From positions 1-64,000 of the forward strand of contig RSEH01000054.1 in NCBI GenBank assembly GCA_006503475.1: DNA of 64,000 bases, in the 5' to 3' direction. Below are positions 51,338 to 62,600 of the stretch, in pieces. A program made the position numbers and the translations under genes. The stretch comes from Stentor roeselii (Eukaryota; Ciliophora; Heterotrichea; Heterotrichida; Stentoridae). The first letter of the stretch is position 1. Each line of letters starts with the position of its first letter. The notes beneath the pieces are model-generated. The model was given only the letters and a program-made list of their open reading frames with translations. It made no database searches and had not been told where the DNA came from.

Positions 51338-53143
51338 TTAGATGGCATTTAAGGCTTTTAAGCGGATCTCGAGGTAGTCTTTTGAGTGTTCGGAGGCTTT
51401 TAAGTCGTCTTTGACCTTTTTAAGCTCTAGCATGTTTTTTCTTTTAAGAGTGTCGATTTCGTCTCGTGCTTCTTTGACGCGTTTTTCGTAAGTTTCGCGC
51501 ATTATGGCAAGTTCATTTCTCATAACATTCTCGAAGGTATCTTCATCAAAGGCTGAATTCGCCTTTGCCAGTTCATCTTGAAGTCTTTCTGACATCGCGC
51601 GGGACTTGGCCAGGTCATTTTTGAGGTTTTTCACGTCGCTTTCGAGTTTTTCGTTGATGATAAGCCGCTCGTCGAGTTTCCAAGAGACTTGAGTGAGTTC
51701 TGCCCTCATTTTGTAGATCTCGCCGTATAAAAACTTCTCTGTTTCTTGGTTTACTCCTGATGATTTCAACTGGTTTGAAAGCTCTTGTTGCTTTAGAGAT
51801 GACTCTTGTAATTCTGTTGTTTTTATTCGGAGGGAGTCTTCTAGATCGATGATCTTTTTATGCTGGTCTTGGGAATCTGCTTGAAGAAGGCTTTGAGTTA
51901 CTTTTAAGGATTGTAGTTCGGATGAAAGTTTGTCGAAGTCTTGTTTTAACTTGTGGAGTTCTTGGGAAAGGTCGTTGTTTGATGATTTTAATTCGGAGAT
52001 TATTGACTTTGAAAGCATTTCAGAGTTTTTTAGAGAGGACTCTAGAGAGTCTTTTTCTTTTAATAGGGATTCGAATTGGTCGTCTTTTGATTTTGAGATC
52101 TTTTGAAGTTTTGAATCGAATTGAGTTGAAAGGTCGAGGATTTCTTTGGCTTTGGACTCTTGGAATTGCTGCTCGAATGAAAGAGATTTTTGCTTGGATT
52201 CGAGGAGATCTTTGGTGAGAGAGTCTATTTGGGATTGGAGTGATTTTTCTAGAGTTTTATTTTTTTCGATGGTTTCTTTTAGTTTTTTGTTCTCCCTTAC
52301 TGACTTTTCTAAGGAATCTGCCAGGTCATTAAGCTTCAAGTTATTTTTTTCAAGTTCACTTTGCAAAAAAGTAATCCGAGACTCATTGATATCAGCTTCT
52401 GAAAGTTTTTTTCTCAATTTTTCCATTTCACCAACAAGTAATGAGACCCTACCTCTATCAACTTCTAGCTCCTTAACTTTTTTTCCGAGGCTTTCAAGTT
52501 CTTCACATTTGTTTTTCTCATTACTTTTTAACTTAAATATGATATCTTCATAATCCTTCGCACTTTTACTTTCTTTTTTCGCTTCATTCCTCAAACTTTC
52601 AACCAAATTTTCAAGTTCTTTAACTTTTCCATCATATTCCCTAGATTCCTTATTTTCCGGGTTTGAATCAATAAGTTTAAAAAGCAATCCAATAACTTTT
52701 CCATCATTTTCCGCATCAACTTCTAACTTAACCGCAAGAATTTCTCCAATTTTCTTAATCAAAACTTCATGAAGTTTAATTTTCAATAAACAAAGCCTAA
52801 GAACAGTTTCAGAAGGAATAGCAGAGTACTGAGATCCAAGAGTAGCAATGATCAAATTATAAATCGGTTCAGTCAACGTGGAATTTCTATAATTCTGCAG
52901 CGTCATCGATGTTTCCACACAAGAAGAACTCGATTTCGACGAATGTCTTAAACTCCTCCGACTTTGCAAGCGTCCACGATGAACCCCTGAGTCCAAACCT
53001 TTAACTTTAAGTCTTTCGACGTAATTCTGAGTACTTAGAATATCTTCTTCTAGACTAGCAAATGCCCGAGTCACGTCAGTTTCCAAAGTCTTCGGTCTTG
53101 ACGGAGGTCTAGGTTCTAAAACAGAGCGAACTACAGATTTCAT
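51338..53143 (-). CDS. Coiled-coil protein, 601 residues
   Basis: Residues 1-75 are basic and Ser/Arg-rich (RRSLRHSSKSSSS). Residues 85-160 form a small helical domain (IYNLIIATLGSQYSAIP, then LLKIKLHEVLIKKIGEIL). From about 180 to 600 it is one long coiled coil rich in Leu, Lys, Glu and Ser. No known domain is recognised. The layout of a small N-terminal domain plus a long rod suggests a structural component of basal bodies, cilia or cortex; this is inference. It lies 72 nt upstream of eL22 on the plus map, in the same direction. Confidence 0.82.
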   Translation of the reverse strand: MKSVVRSVLEPRPPSRPKTLETDVTRAFASLEEDILSTQNYVERLKVKGLDSGVHRGRLQSRRSLRHSSKSSSSCVETSMTLQNYRNSTLTEPIYNLIIATLGSQYSAIPSETVLRLCLLKIKLHEVLIKKIGEILAVKLEVDAENDGKVIGLLFKLIDSNPENKESREYDGKVKELENLVESLRNEAKKESKSAKDYEDIIFKLKSNEKNKCEELESLGKKVKELEVDRGRVSLLVGEMEKLRKKLSEADINESRITFLQSELEKNNLKLNDLADSLEKSVRENKKLKETIEKNKTLEKSLQSQIDSLTKDLLESKQKSLSFEQQFQESKAKEILDLSTQFDSKLQKISKSKDDQFESLLKEKDSLESSLKNSEMLSKSIISELKSSNNDLSQELHKLKQDFDKLSSELQSLKVTQSLLQADSQDQHKKIIDLEDSLRIKTTELQESSLKQQELSNQLKSSGVNQETEKFLYGEIYKMRAELTQVSWKLDERLIINEKLESDVKNLKNDLAKSRAMSERLQDELAKANSAFDEDTFENVMRNELAIMRETYEKRVKEARDEIDTLKRKNMLELKKVKDDLKASEHSKDYLEIRLKALNAI

Positions 53144-53215
53144 ATTCTTAGTTAGCTGGTTATGGTTAAAACTTTGGGTACTTTAGCACAGATTAGAGAA
53201 GGTTACTCTAACTAC

Positions 53216-53587
53216 TTATTCTTCGTCTCCTTCTTCATCGTTGTGGATCTTCAAGTATTTAAGCTCGTACTTCGACTTCTCAGTCGCGACTACTCTCAAA
53301 TACTCAGCGATTTTGACTTTCTTCAAGTATTTCTTGGTGAGGTACTTCAAGTATCGCTTAGAGAATGGAATTTCACTTGTCACTGACAACACTGTGTTTG
53401 TGGTGCTTAGGTTTACTGATGTGCCCAGATTTCCTTTCTTTCCGTCTACCTTAATTCGCTCTTTCAAGTACTTTTCAAAGTCTCTCATTATCAGAACCTT
53501 GTCTTCCACGACTTTAGCGCAGTCGATGTGGAATTTTAGGTTGAGTTTTTTCTGCTGACCTTGAACTTTCTTCTTGAACAGAGCCAT
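53216..53587 (-). CDS. RPL22: Large-subunit ribosomal protein eL22
   Basis: 123 residues, the normal length. Recognisable segments are KFHIDCAKVVEDKVLIMRDF, FEKYLKERIKVDGKKGNLG, VTSEIPFSKRYLKYLTKKYL and LRVVATEKSKYELKYLKI, ending in the usual acidic tail (NDEEGDEE). It is a component of the cytosolic 60S ribosome near the peptide exit tunnel. The start sits in CATAAATAAATGG. No intron. Confidence 0.97.
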   Translation of the reverse strand: MALFKKKVQGQQKKLNLKFHIDCAKVVEDKVLIMRDFEKYLKERIKVDGKKGNLGTSVNLSTTNTVLSVTSEIPFSKRYLKYLTKKYLKKVKIAEYLRVVATEKSKYELKYLKIHNDEEGDEE

Positions 53588-53918
53588 TTATTTATGGTGG
53601 GTATTCAACTGGAACTTTGAGAGAAGTATGGCAGACTATTTGGATTTCAGAGGATATTGATTGATTTGATTGTTTTGGGAGTTTGGATGAGACTTGTTGT
53701 GAGTTTTTTTAGTATTCAAAGGTTTTAAAGATTATTATTGATAGGAAGGGTTATAAGTGATTATTATTCAGAGGAAACTTAGACCATTTTCAAGAAATCA
53801 CTTGAAACTCGAAGTTTTCTGAAGAAAATCGAAAACTAAGAGGATTGTAAAAGACTTTAAGAAAATTTAGAAGTTTTGATTAACAAGGTTCATAGGAACA
53901 GTAATTCCATCCTAATTA
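53588..53918. other. Intergenic region
   Basis: 331 bases between two minus-strand genes. The plus strand is T/G-rich to about 53770 (5' flank of eL22), then A-rich toward the TOG gene stop. No gene or RNA seen. Confidence 0.6.
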
Positions 53919-56900
53919 TTACTTTTTAGATAACTTTTGTATTCTTGACTTGAACTGAGGGATGTTAGACCCTTCTTGTTTCGCCTGGGCTTCTGGAACT
54001 TTTACAGTCAAGTCCGAAGTGCTGCTTGTGGCCGAGTTACTGTCGAGTCCATATCGCGCCTTCATTTGCATGAGTTTTGACTGCATGTCTGAAAAATTAT
54101 AGGTCGAGTCGCTTCGTTTTTTTGGTTCTTTCGCTGCTTCAAGATCTGCCCAAACCCGGGCTTCAATGTGATGTCCGAGTTGACTTATCATGTCTGAAAA
54201 GTCAACTCCAGGATTTTTGTTCATGTAATGCAGAAGGTTATGAAAACCAGAATCATATGTGTCTTCATTTGACAGCTTTTCAAGAATTTCTTCAATTGAA
54301 CCTTTTCTTTTGTGGTGAACGATTTGAGGATGGGATGGAGGACTCGTTCCAAGAATCATGTGAATCCAGTTTTCGATTTGGGATGAATCTGAAAGACGGT
54401 CTCGGGCGGATTCGTAGTATTGCCAGATATCATCGAAGAGGATTTTTACTAGTTCATTAACAATAGTTTTCATAGCTTTAACTCCGTTTTCATCAGGAAT
54501 ATCTTCTTTAGCTTCAAGATACCTATCAATATAAACTAAAATCACATCAATTTTCAAAACTTCCAGATTACTCTGCAAAGATTTCGCAAGTTTCAACAAG
54601 CACCTAACTAAAACTTTAGATATTTTCCCTCCACTCTGATCTTTATACTTAGCCATAAGCATAAGAACTCCAACAAAGCACTCAGTAGGCGAAGCCAAGT
54701 CCAAAATTTTAAGTAAAATCGAATTCACAACCTTGACAATATTCTCAAATCCTGTCTTATCACTTGTTATATTAATCAAAAACTGTTCTGAAACATTGCT
54801 CAGGTCAATTTCATCCAGTTCCTTAATAAACGACTCCACCTGATACAACTTTTGCAAAACACTAAAAAAATACTGCGCAAAAAGGGGGTCCGATGAGTCA
54901 TTCACCATATAAAGTGTTAAAATCACTCCACCATTCAAGCTTTTCGAGTGAATTTTCAAGTCCTGTGCGAAAGTCTCTGGTTCAGTCAGGACATTTTCAT
55001 TTAACTCTTGCAAGCCTTCAGTTTTTATCTTAAAATCAGGGTTTCTAAGTAGCCTTGAAATTTTCGCAACGACTGGTAGAGACTTTTCATCAGTTTTCGG
55101 AGTGTCAAAGACCTGAGAGTCCCTTTGCAGCATTTTTCTTTCCTTTAAAGCGTTTCTTCTGTCTTGAATGCTAAGAGTCTTGCCTTCTTCCTTTGCCCTG
55201 GGCGAGACTTCCCCTCGATAACTATGACTGGGGGCTGACAAGGTGTTAGTCCTGGACTCTCTTCTGTCAGTATTCGGACTTTTAGGTATAAATTCATCTT
55301 CCTCATGCGTGAAAATCTGAACCTTTTCCAATTCCAAGATCTTTTCATTGATATTCGGTCTATCAACTTTTCCAATTTTTGACTCTTTTCCAGTACTTTC
55401 ATTTCTTTTTTCAGGAGCTTTCACTTCAGACTTAGGAGTTTCTGAGTACTTAAAACTTTCAACAATTTTTCCAACATCAGGATTTTTCACCTTAACAGTT
55501 CTAAACTTCTGATCAAGAATTCCTCTGATTTTATCTGGCATTTCAGTGAGAACAGTCCAGATTTTATCTCCAACAATTTTATAAACTTCTGTAATAGTAT
55601 CAGCTGCAGCGGCTCGAACATTCGCATCAGCGCTTGCGATTTGTTTAGAAATAGTTTTCAAGTCTTTCGTTTGAATGATTTCAATTCCGAACTCAACAAT
55701 GAGACTTCCACATTCTTCTAAACATTCAACTTTACTTCTTGCATTTTTTGAGTTGATGCCTTGTAAGACGATTGAGAAGACTTTTTCAGCGGAGTAGATT
55801 TTGCAAGTTGAATGAATGATTCCTCGGATCATTGTACGAAAGGTCTGATTGTTCTGTCCACTTTTTTCGCAGAGGACTGGCAAGAAGAGTCCTGCTTCAG
55901 TGTCGGACAAGGAATACCCCAAGCTTTCCAGTTGGCTGATGATGAGTTGGTCGAGTTCGAAGACGGCTTTGTAGATCTGGGTGTTGTTTGTCACGATTAA
56001 CTCGATCCACGCCCACTTGAATAAAATGTCGAGGAACTGGATCATCGCTTCTCCTGAGGACTTGATGATATTCGTAAGATAAACAGCAGCGTCGCCTTGT
56101 TTTTTAAAGTCAGCGTTGAACATCAGGGTGTAAAGATCTGCAGAAACTGCTGCTTTTATCTGTTCTTTTAACTTCTCCAGGTAATCCGGGCGGATCTCGT
56201 CAAGACTCCATTTATACCGCGAGTCAAAATCAAGTCGTCTCTCTTTATCCCCCACATCAACAATCCTGATATCAAGTCCTGGACCTTTTCCACGAGATTT
56301 AGTCTCAGCTTCAAGTTTTCCACTTGTTTTCTTCGCAATGTTCCTCAAAGAAGCTGTTGAAACTTGAGTCGTTGAAAGTTCAGCTGAGTTTTTTTCTACA
56401 TTTTTATACTTGTCAAAAACTTGTTTTAAAGAACTCATGACTGCAGGTTTGATGTCTTTTAAAAAAGGAGTAAAAGCCTCGAAACCGACTAATTCGACGA
56501 CTTCTCCGAATAAAGTCTCAGCTGCCCCACGAATATTTGCGCTTTTGTCTTGCAAGCAGTTAATAATCCCCGGCGCCATGGGCTTCACGTCGCACTTGGC
56601 GAAGGTTTCCTTGTGAGCGAGAAGCCAATTAAGCAGTTCAGTGCGCATTTCAGGGTTGTCCTGGGTGAGAGGCCCTGCAACATACATGATAACTGTTTCA
56701 GCACCCACCTCAGCTGCCCACTTGTCTATAGTGGCTAAAGCGTCTTGTCGCAGAAGACTTTGCTTGTCAGCGAGATTCGCCAGGACATAAGGAATCACGA
56801 CTTTACTGAAACAACTCGCTTCACTTCCAAGACATTCTGCAAGTTTAGATAGAATTCCTAAAGTGTTTCGAACGATTGACTTGTTAGAGTCCTCTAATCG

Positions 56901-59615
56901 CGCTTTAAGACTTTTGAATAACTCGTCAAGACCACTTGAAACGATTCGTTTTCCACTTTTGTCTAAAACTTCTTCAATTGCATCAAGTGCGTCTTTTCTT
57001 TCTTTCCAGTTCGCGTCGTTTAGCTTTTTAATGAGAGCTCCAGTGATACTAGCTGAAACATTTACTCTTGGAATCAAGTCGTCAAGAGCTTTTTTCGGGT
57101 CGAATTTGACGGGTTCTTCTCCTTTCACTTGACGGAACTCGCTGGGGACTTCAACTGAGGTTTTAGAGAAGTCTTCTTGAAGAGCTTTCATGGTGGCTTC
57201 TTTGATGTCGGTGAGGAGAGGGGTCAGGTTTTCTCCTAAGAAGCTGTAAAGTGTGACTGTGACGGACTGAGCGGATTTTTTGATGACAGGGTTGGACTGG
57301 TTGAGAGCCACTTTGATGTAGTCGACGATTTCTTTTAGTGTTACTCGATGCACTCCGAATTCGGTCACTACTCGGTTGATCACTGAAAAACACTCACTTA
57401 TCACTTTAGGCTTTGAACAGTCTGAAGTGTTCTTGATTATACTGGAAACTACGAACTTTGGACCTACTGACTCGCAGATACCGATGATGCAGTTCGCGAA
57501 ACTTTCAGCTACTTTTGAATCTGAGAGCTTGTCAAGTGCGGAAGGTGTTAGGACTACATAGGCTGATCTTTTTGACATCATTACTTTTGAACTGATTAGG
57601 TTTATCAGGTCTAGAGTTGATTTGATCACGTTTATGTTGCTTTCTTTCCAGTCTTTTACTACGAGTTTTAAATACACGAAAATGAAATCGCCTACTTCTA
57701 CTACTTTTTCATCGTTTTCGATTACCCAGTCACGAAGCTCCTGGAGACCTTCTACTTTTCCTTTCCAAGAGGTTTCTTTTAGTTTTTCTAAAGTTTCTGA
57801 AGATAGATAAGAAGCCAGAACGTTTTCCGCCTCGTCAACAGGGACAGCTGCAGGGATTTCATCTTCATTTTTTTCCTTTTTCGTGTCTTTTTTAGTGTTT
57901 TTTTCTTGTTTCGGTTTTTCTTGTTTGGGTTTTTCAGTTTTTACTTCTTTTTCGATTTTCTGTGGTTTTTTTGTTTCAATTTCTTCATCTGGAAGAGCGT
58001 CTTCAGCAGATCCTTCGATTTTCCTGATTTTCGCTGGTGGGAGGTCTTTGATGACGACGCTGATAACGTCAGGGAACTTTTTCCATAAAATATTGAGAAG
58101 TTTGAAGGTCTCTGCCCTGACCTCTGCGGTGCTGTCGTCAGTGTTTTTCTTGAGAATGAGGGAAATTGGCTTCACGCTTTTAAAGACCTGGTCGTTTTGA
58201 AGGGTTGAATAAACCTTGATGAGCCAAATGGTCACGTTTAGCTTTAATGTTGGAGTCTTGTCTTCTAGGGCTTCTCGAAGCTCTTCGATAAGCTGGTCCA
58301 GGCTTGCGCTGAATAAGAGACATTCAAGACCGATAAATGTCTCTTGGATCACTTGAGTCTTCTTGTCTTTCAGTTTTCCGAGGAATATTGGGAAGAATTG
58401 CTTTGCGTAGGACTCGAAGTATCTTCTTTGGCCTTTGGCGAGAAGGCCTATCAACTTGACCGCCTGTAACATAACATTAACATTCGAGTCATTCATAAGT
58501 CTTTTCGCCAAAGTCACTAAAGCAAGTGGATTTTTTTCAGCAAGTTTCGGATAATTAGCCTCAGCATTTAAAATCTCCATAGCCTGTTTCTTTTCAGTCC
58601 ACTTGTCCATCTCCAATACAGAATCCGCCCATTTTTCATTAAACCTTGCGAATATATCCTTAGCATCCGCCATATCATAAACATCAACAGTCCTGCTCTT
58701 CGGAGTTTCATGAGCGCGTTTCTGCCCTTCTTCCGACTTGATCCATCGAGTCGGACAAGGTGCTTCATCAATTTCTTCAAAAGCCTTTTGCAGTTCATCC
58801 TGTTGAGCTTTTTTCAACTTTCCAACACTAGGCAAGACAAGTTCTCTAACCCACCGAAAGGCTTCCTTGTAGAAGTTCATCGATTCATTCCTAACACTTG
58901 CATTCGAGTTACTCGCAAGTTTTTCTATTCCAGGCAGAAAAGGTTTAAACGGAATGAGTTTAGCGCCGAAGGAATTCATTAAAAGTGTCGTCATGCTTGC
59001 AGAAGCCGCTTGGACTTTCATGTTTTTATTTGACAAGGACTGGACAAGGCCTCCGATGAAGCCTTCGAAGTTGTCTTTGTGCTCTGCGAAGAAATCGAGA
59101 AGAATGGAAGAAGCTGTTTTGCTTATTGAGGACTTCCCGCTTGCCACACACTTCTCGATCAGGATCTTGACGAAGTACTCGTTGTTCTGGATTAAGGGCC
59201 TTGGGCTTTGGTGGAGGTAAACTTTGAAGATTTCTAAGGACTTTTCTTGGGGACTTGGGTGAGAGTCGCTTAGAAATTTTCCTAACATTGAGATGTAATG
59301 ATCTAGGCAGGATGGGGTCGATTTCAACTCGAGGGTTAACTCTTCGTAGGCTTTTGTACGTGTTTTCCAGACACGGGATTCTAAACGCTTTTCGAGAGGA
59401 CCGGTTTCTTCTTCTCCGGCTTCTTCTGGTGCTTCTTCTGAGGTGGAAAATGGGTTTGTTGATTTCGGAGTCTCTTCTGGAGGTAACCAGTACTCTCCCT
59501 TGCCAGCCAGAGGTCTTTCATTCCTACAAAGATCAGTCCTACTTTCAAAATCATCATCTTCCCCATTAAACTTCTGATTGTCCCCAGCGGATTTTCTTCC
59601 TTCATTTCCCAGCAT
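53919..59615 (-). CDS. XMAP215/CKAP5-family microtubule polymerase (TOG protein), paralogue A
   Basis: 1898 residues in one exon. TOG domains of HEAT repeats lie at about 70-300, 325-550, 615-830, 870-1110 and 1165-1390. Examples are the LESRVWKTRTKAYEEL start of TOG1, KQAMEILNAEANYPKLAEKN in TOG2 and LNDANWKERKDALDAIEEVL in TOG4. A very Lys/Glu-rich linker (about 560-605) joins TOG2 and TOG3, and a Ser/Arg/Pro linker (about 1410-1530) precedes a helical C-terminal domain. Each TOG binds a tubulin dimer; the family speeds growth at microtubule plus ends and works at centrosomes and basal bodies. It stands head to head with paralogue B, with start codons 39 nt apart. Confidence 0.95.
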   Translation of the reverse strand: MLGNEGRKSAGDNQKFNGEDDDFESRTDLCRNERPLAGKGEYWLPPEETPKSTNPFSTSEEAPEEAGEEETGPLEKRLESRVWKTRTKAYEELTLELKSTPSCLDHYISMLGKFLSDSHPSPQEKSLEIFKVYLHQSPRPLIQNNEYFVKILIEKCVASGKSSISKTASSILLDFFAEHKDNFEGFIGGLVQSLSNKNMKVQAASASMTTLLMNSFGAKLIPFKPFLPGIEKLASNSNASVRNESMNFYKEAFRWVRELVLPSVGKLKKAQQDELQKAFEEIDEAPCPTRWIKSEEGQKRAHETPKSRTVDVYDMADAKDIFARFNEKWADSVLEMDKWTEKKQAMEILNAEANYPKLAEKNPLALVTLAKRLMNDSNVNVMLQAVKLIGLLAKGQRRYFESYAKQFFPIFLGKLKDKKTQVIQETFIGLECLLFSASLDQLIEELREALEDKTPTLKLNVTIWLIKVYSTLQNDQVFKSVKPISLILKKNTDDSTAEVRAETFKLLNILWKKFPDVISVVIKDLPPAKIRKIEGSAEDALPDEEIETKKPQKIEKEVKTEKPKQEKPKQEKNTKKDTKKEKNEDEIPAAVPVDEAENVLASYLSSETLEKLKETSWKGKVEGLQELRDWVIENDEKVVEVGDFIFVYLKLVVKDWKESNINVIKSTLDLINLISSKVMMSKRSAYVVLTPSALDKLSDSKVAESFANCIIGICESVGPKFVVSSIIKNTSDCSKPKVISECFSVINRVVTEFGVHRVTLKEIVDYIKVALNQSNPVIKKSAQSVTVTLYSFLGENLTPLLTDIKEATMKALQEDFSKTSVEVPSEFRQVKGEEPVKFDPKKALDDLIPRVNVSASITGALIKKLNDANWKERKDALDAIEEVLDKSGKRIVSSGLDELFKSLKARLEDSNKSIVRNTLGILSKLAECLGSEASCFSKVVIPYVLANLADKQSLLRQDALATIDKWAAEVGAETVIMYVAGPLTQDNPEMRTELLNWLLAHKETFAKCDVKPMAPGIINCLQDKSANIRGAAETLFGEVVELVGFEAFTPFLKDIKPAVMSSLKQVFDKYKNVEKNSAELSTTQVSTASLRNIAKKTSGKLEAETKSRGKGPGLDIRIVDVGDKERRLDFDSRYKWSLDEIRPDYLEKLKEQIKAAVSADLYTLMFNADFKKQGDAAVYLTNIIKSSGEAMIQFLDILFKWAWIELIVTNNTQIYKAVFELDQLIISQLESLGYSLSDTEAGLFLPVLCEKSGQNNQTFRTMIRGIIHSTCKIYSAEKVFSIVLQGINSKNARSKVECLEECGSLIVEFGIEIIQTKDLKTISKQIASADANVRAAAADTITEVYKIVGDKIWTVLTEMPDKIRGILDQKFRTVKVKNPDVGKIVESFKYSETPKSEVKAPEKRNESTGKESKIGKVDRPNINEKILELEKVQIFTHEEDEFIPKSPNTDRRESRTNTLSAPSHSYRGEVSPRAKEEGKTLSIQDRRNALKERKMLQRDSQVFDTPKTDEKSLPVVAKISRLLRNPDFKIKTEGLQELNENVLTEPETFAQDLKIHSKSLNGGVILTLYMVNDSSDPLFAQYFFSVLQKLYQVESFIKELDEIDLSNVSEQFLINITSDKTGFENIVKVVNSILLKILDLASPTECFVGVLMLMAKYKDQSGGKISKVLVRCLLKLAKSLQSNLEVLKIDVILVYIDRYLEAKEDIPDENGVKAMKTIVNELVKILFDDIWQYYESARDRLSDSSQIENWIHMILGTSPPSHPQIVHHKRKGSIEEILEKLSNEDTYDSGFHNLLHYMNKNPGVDFSDMISQLGHHIEARVWADLEAAKEPKKRSDSTYNFSDMQSKLMQMKARYGLDSNSATSSTSDLTVKVPEAQAKQEGSNIPQFKSRIQKLSKK

Positions 59616-59654
59616 TAATTTTACATTGAAAGTCTAGAAATACTTTATTTAAAA
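59616..59654. promoter_or_regulatory. 39-nt divergent promoter between two TOG paralogues
   Basis: AT-rich spacer between the minus-strand ATG (59613-59615) and the plus-strand ATG (59655-59657). It includes TACTTTATTTAAAA before the plus start. The two paralogues probably share control elements. Confidence 0.5.
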
Positions 59655-62600
59655 ATGCAGTCGCCCGATGACTTACCCATTGGTGGAAAAGGCTCTTATG
59701 AGGTCCCAGCAGATGACCTGCCGATTAAAGGTGGAGCTTACCAGGTGCCCGAATCTGACCCGAATGAGCCACCTTTGATCGCCCGAGGAGCTTACTCAAT
59801 CCCAGACGAAGGAGCTCCAGAAGAACAAGAAAAGGAGGAAACTGGTCCATTGGAGAAGCGAATTGACAGCAAAACATGGAAAACTCGATGCAAGGCTTAT
59901 GAAGAACTCACGAATATCCTCAAGGCCGACCCGAAAGGCCCATTTTCTGACTACTCATCTGGACTGGCCAAGTACATCTCAGACTCAAATCCGGGTGCAC
60001 AGGAAAAAGCTCTGGATTTGCTCAAGGTTTATATCGAGTTTCAGCCCGACTTAGTCGTCGCTTCTTGCGAAAATATTATCAAGGCTCTGGTGGAGAAGGG
60101 TATGGCCAGTGCCAAGGCATCAATAAAAACCGAATCATCCAACCTAGTCCTCGACATCTTCGCAGTGCACAAAGACAACTTCGAAGGTTTCACAGGAGGT
60201 CTGATATCCGCAATAAACAACAAGAACATAAAAGTTCAAGCAGCAGGAATGCAAGCAGTAAATTCCACAATTTCATCCTTCGGTGTAAAAAAGTTATCAT
60301 TCAAGCCATTCGTGCCAGCGATCGAGAAGTACGCGGCCGCGAGTAACCCTCAAGTAAGAGGTGAGGCTTTAAATTTCTACAAAGAGTGCTACAAGTGGGT
60401 CCGAGACTTGATAAAACCCGCAGTCGAAAAACTCAAAAAGCCTCAGCAAGACGAGCTTCAAAAGGCCTTCGACGAAATAACTGAAGTGCCAGTTCCGACC
60501 AGGTGGTTGAAACATGAAGAAGCGAGTGGAAAGGCTGAAGCGGCGCAACCAGGAAAGCCGGGCAAGCCGATCGACATTTATGAGATGGCAGACGCGAAAG
60601 ACATTTTTACCAAATATGGGGAAAAATGGTGCAATGGCGTCTTGGCCATGGAAAAGTGGACTGAAAAGAAAACTGCTTTAGAAGAACTGAATAAAGAATG
60701 TGATTATCCTAAACTTGCTGAAAAAAGCGCTGGGGAAATTGTAGCTATGGCAAAAAGACTTATTAATGATAGCAATGTGAATGTCATGCTGCAGACTGTT
60801 AAACTTGTAGGAATGCTTGCAAAGGGACAGAGGAAGTACTTTGATAACTACGCCAGGCAGTTCTTTCCGCTGTTGTTGCAGAAGTTCAAAGATAAGAAAA
60901 CTCTAGTTTTAACTGAAACTCATGCAAGTCTCGATAACTTGATGTTCAGCTTGACCCTAGAACAGTGCATGGAGGACTTCAAAGAAGCTCTTGAAGATAA
61001 AACACCGACAGTCAAGACCAACACCTGCCAGTTCATCGAAAGAGCCTTTGAAAACGCTCCTGCAAACGAATCAAAAGCTGCAGCAAAGCCAATCGCTCTT
61101 CTAGTAAAGAAAAACACTGACGATTCCACTCCAGAAGTTCGAAACAGCAGCTTTAAGTTGCTTGCTTATCTTTTAAATAAACTTCCAGATGTCATCGGTC
61201 CTGTTTTAAAAGACCTGCCTCCTGCCAAGATGAAAAAAATCGAAGAAGCTGGAGGATCAGCAGGTGCTTCAAGTGCTCCGATGCCAGAAACTCCGAAAGC
61301 CACTCCAGCCAAGGCTCTAGAAGAGAAAAAAGCCAAAGAAGCCGCGAAACCCGAGCCGGCCAAGGCCAGCGGCAAGAAAGAAGGAGCGAAGCCGTCAGCA
61401 GCGTCATCAGCCGCCTCGAGTGCGAAGCCAGCAGTCGAGAAATCCGCAGAAGAAGAAGCGAGCAACGCGATTACAGCAGATGAGGCAGAAAGCATTGTGA
61501 CCGGCTTTTTGCCGTCAGATATGATGACACAACTGAAGGACAACGCGTGGAAAGAGAAACAAGCAGGTCTTCAAAAGCTTTCTGAATGGATTTCAAACAA
61601 CCAGGAAACTGTGATGGCTCAAAATGAAGCCATTTTGAGGTTTGTTAGGTCAACTGTGAAGGACTGGAAAGAAAATAACTTCAATGTGGTTAAAGCAGCT
61701 ATTGAAATCTTTACAAATATCAGCGAAAATTATAATATTTCGAAAAGAGCGGCAGCTTCGGTATTGAATGCGACGGCTTTGGAGAAGTTGGCAGATGCGA
61801 AGCTTTTAGAAGTTTATAATACCTGCATTTTTTCTTTGTGTAGTCAAGTCACACCTAAGTTTGTGGTATCGCTTATTGTTAAATATACGTCGGACTCGAA
61901 TAAACCGAAGGTGGTCAGTGAATGTTGCACGATTTTTGGAAAGGTTATTACTGAGTTTGGACCTCATTCGGTTAACTTGAAAGAAGTTGTTGATTATGCA
62001 GCTGCTGGACTTGCTCAGGCGAATCCTGCTATTAAAAAGGCGAGTCAGGCTTTGACGTTGATTGTTTATAGCTATATTGGAGATAAACTCACACCGTTGT
62101 TGACTGATATTAAGGAGTCTACCATGAAAGTACTTCAGGATGAGTTTGCAAAAGTTACGCCTAATACTAATACGACCTTCAAAACCTACAAAGGCGCCGT
62201 AGAGGTAAAAGTCGTAGATGCCAAGAAAATGCTAGACGAAGCCATGCCAAGGGCGAACATCGAGAAGCAGCTTCCCCCCTTACTAAAGAAACTCGGTGAC
62301 GGTAACTGGAAAGTACGAAAAGAAGGTCTCGACGAGTTCGAAGCCTTACTAGAAGCCAGCAAAATGAGAATCTACCCAATCGGTCTAGAAGGAATCGTAA
62401 AGGCCATTTCTCAAAGAATCCTCGATTCAAACAAAAGTCTTGTCAGGCAATCACTTCTTCTAAGTGCAAAGTTCGCGACAGCTCTAGGAGGCGAGAGTAA
62501 AAACTTCGCAAGAAACCTTCTTCCAACAATTCTAAGTTGTTTAGGTGACAAGCAGAACCTTCTAAGGGCCGACGCGGTGACCGCTATAAACAAATGGGCA

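Noticed and set aside
49406-53918. tRNA or small RNA genes in the spacers
   Set aside because: I found no cloverleaf-like B-box or paired stems on reading the spacers; a covariance-model scan would be decisive.
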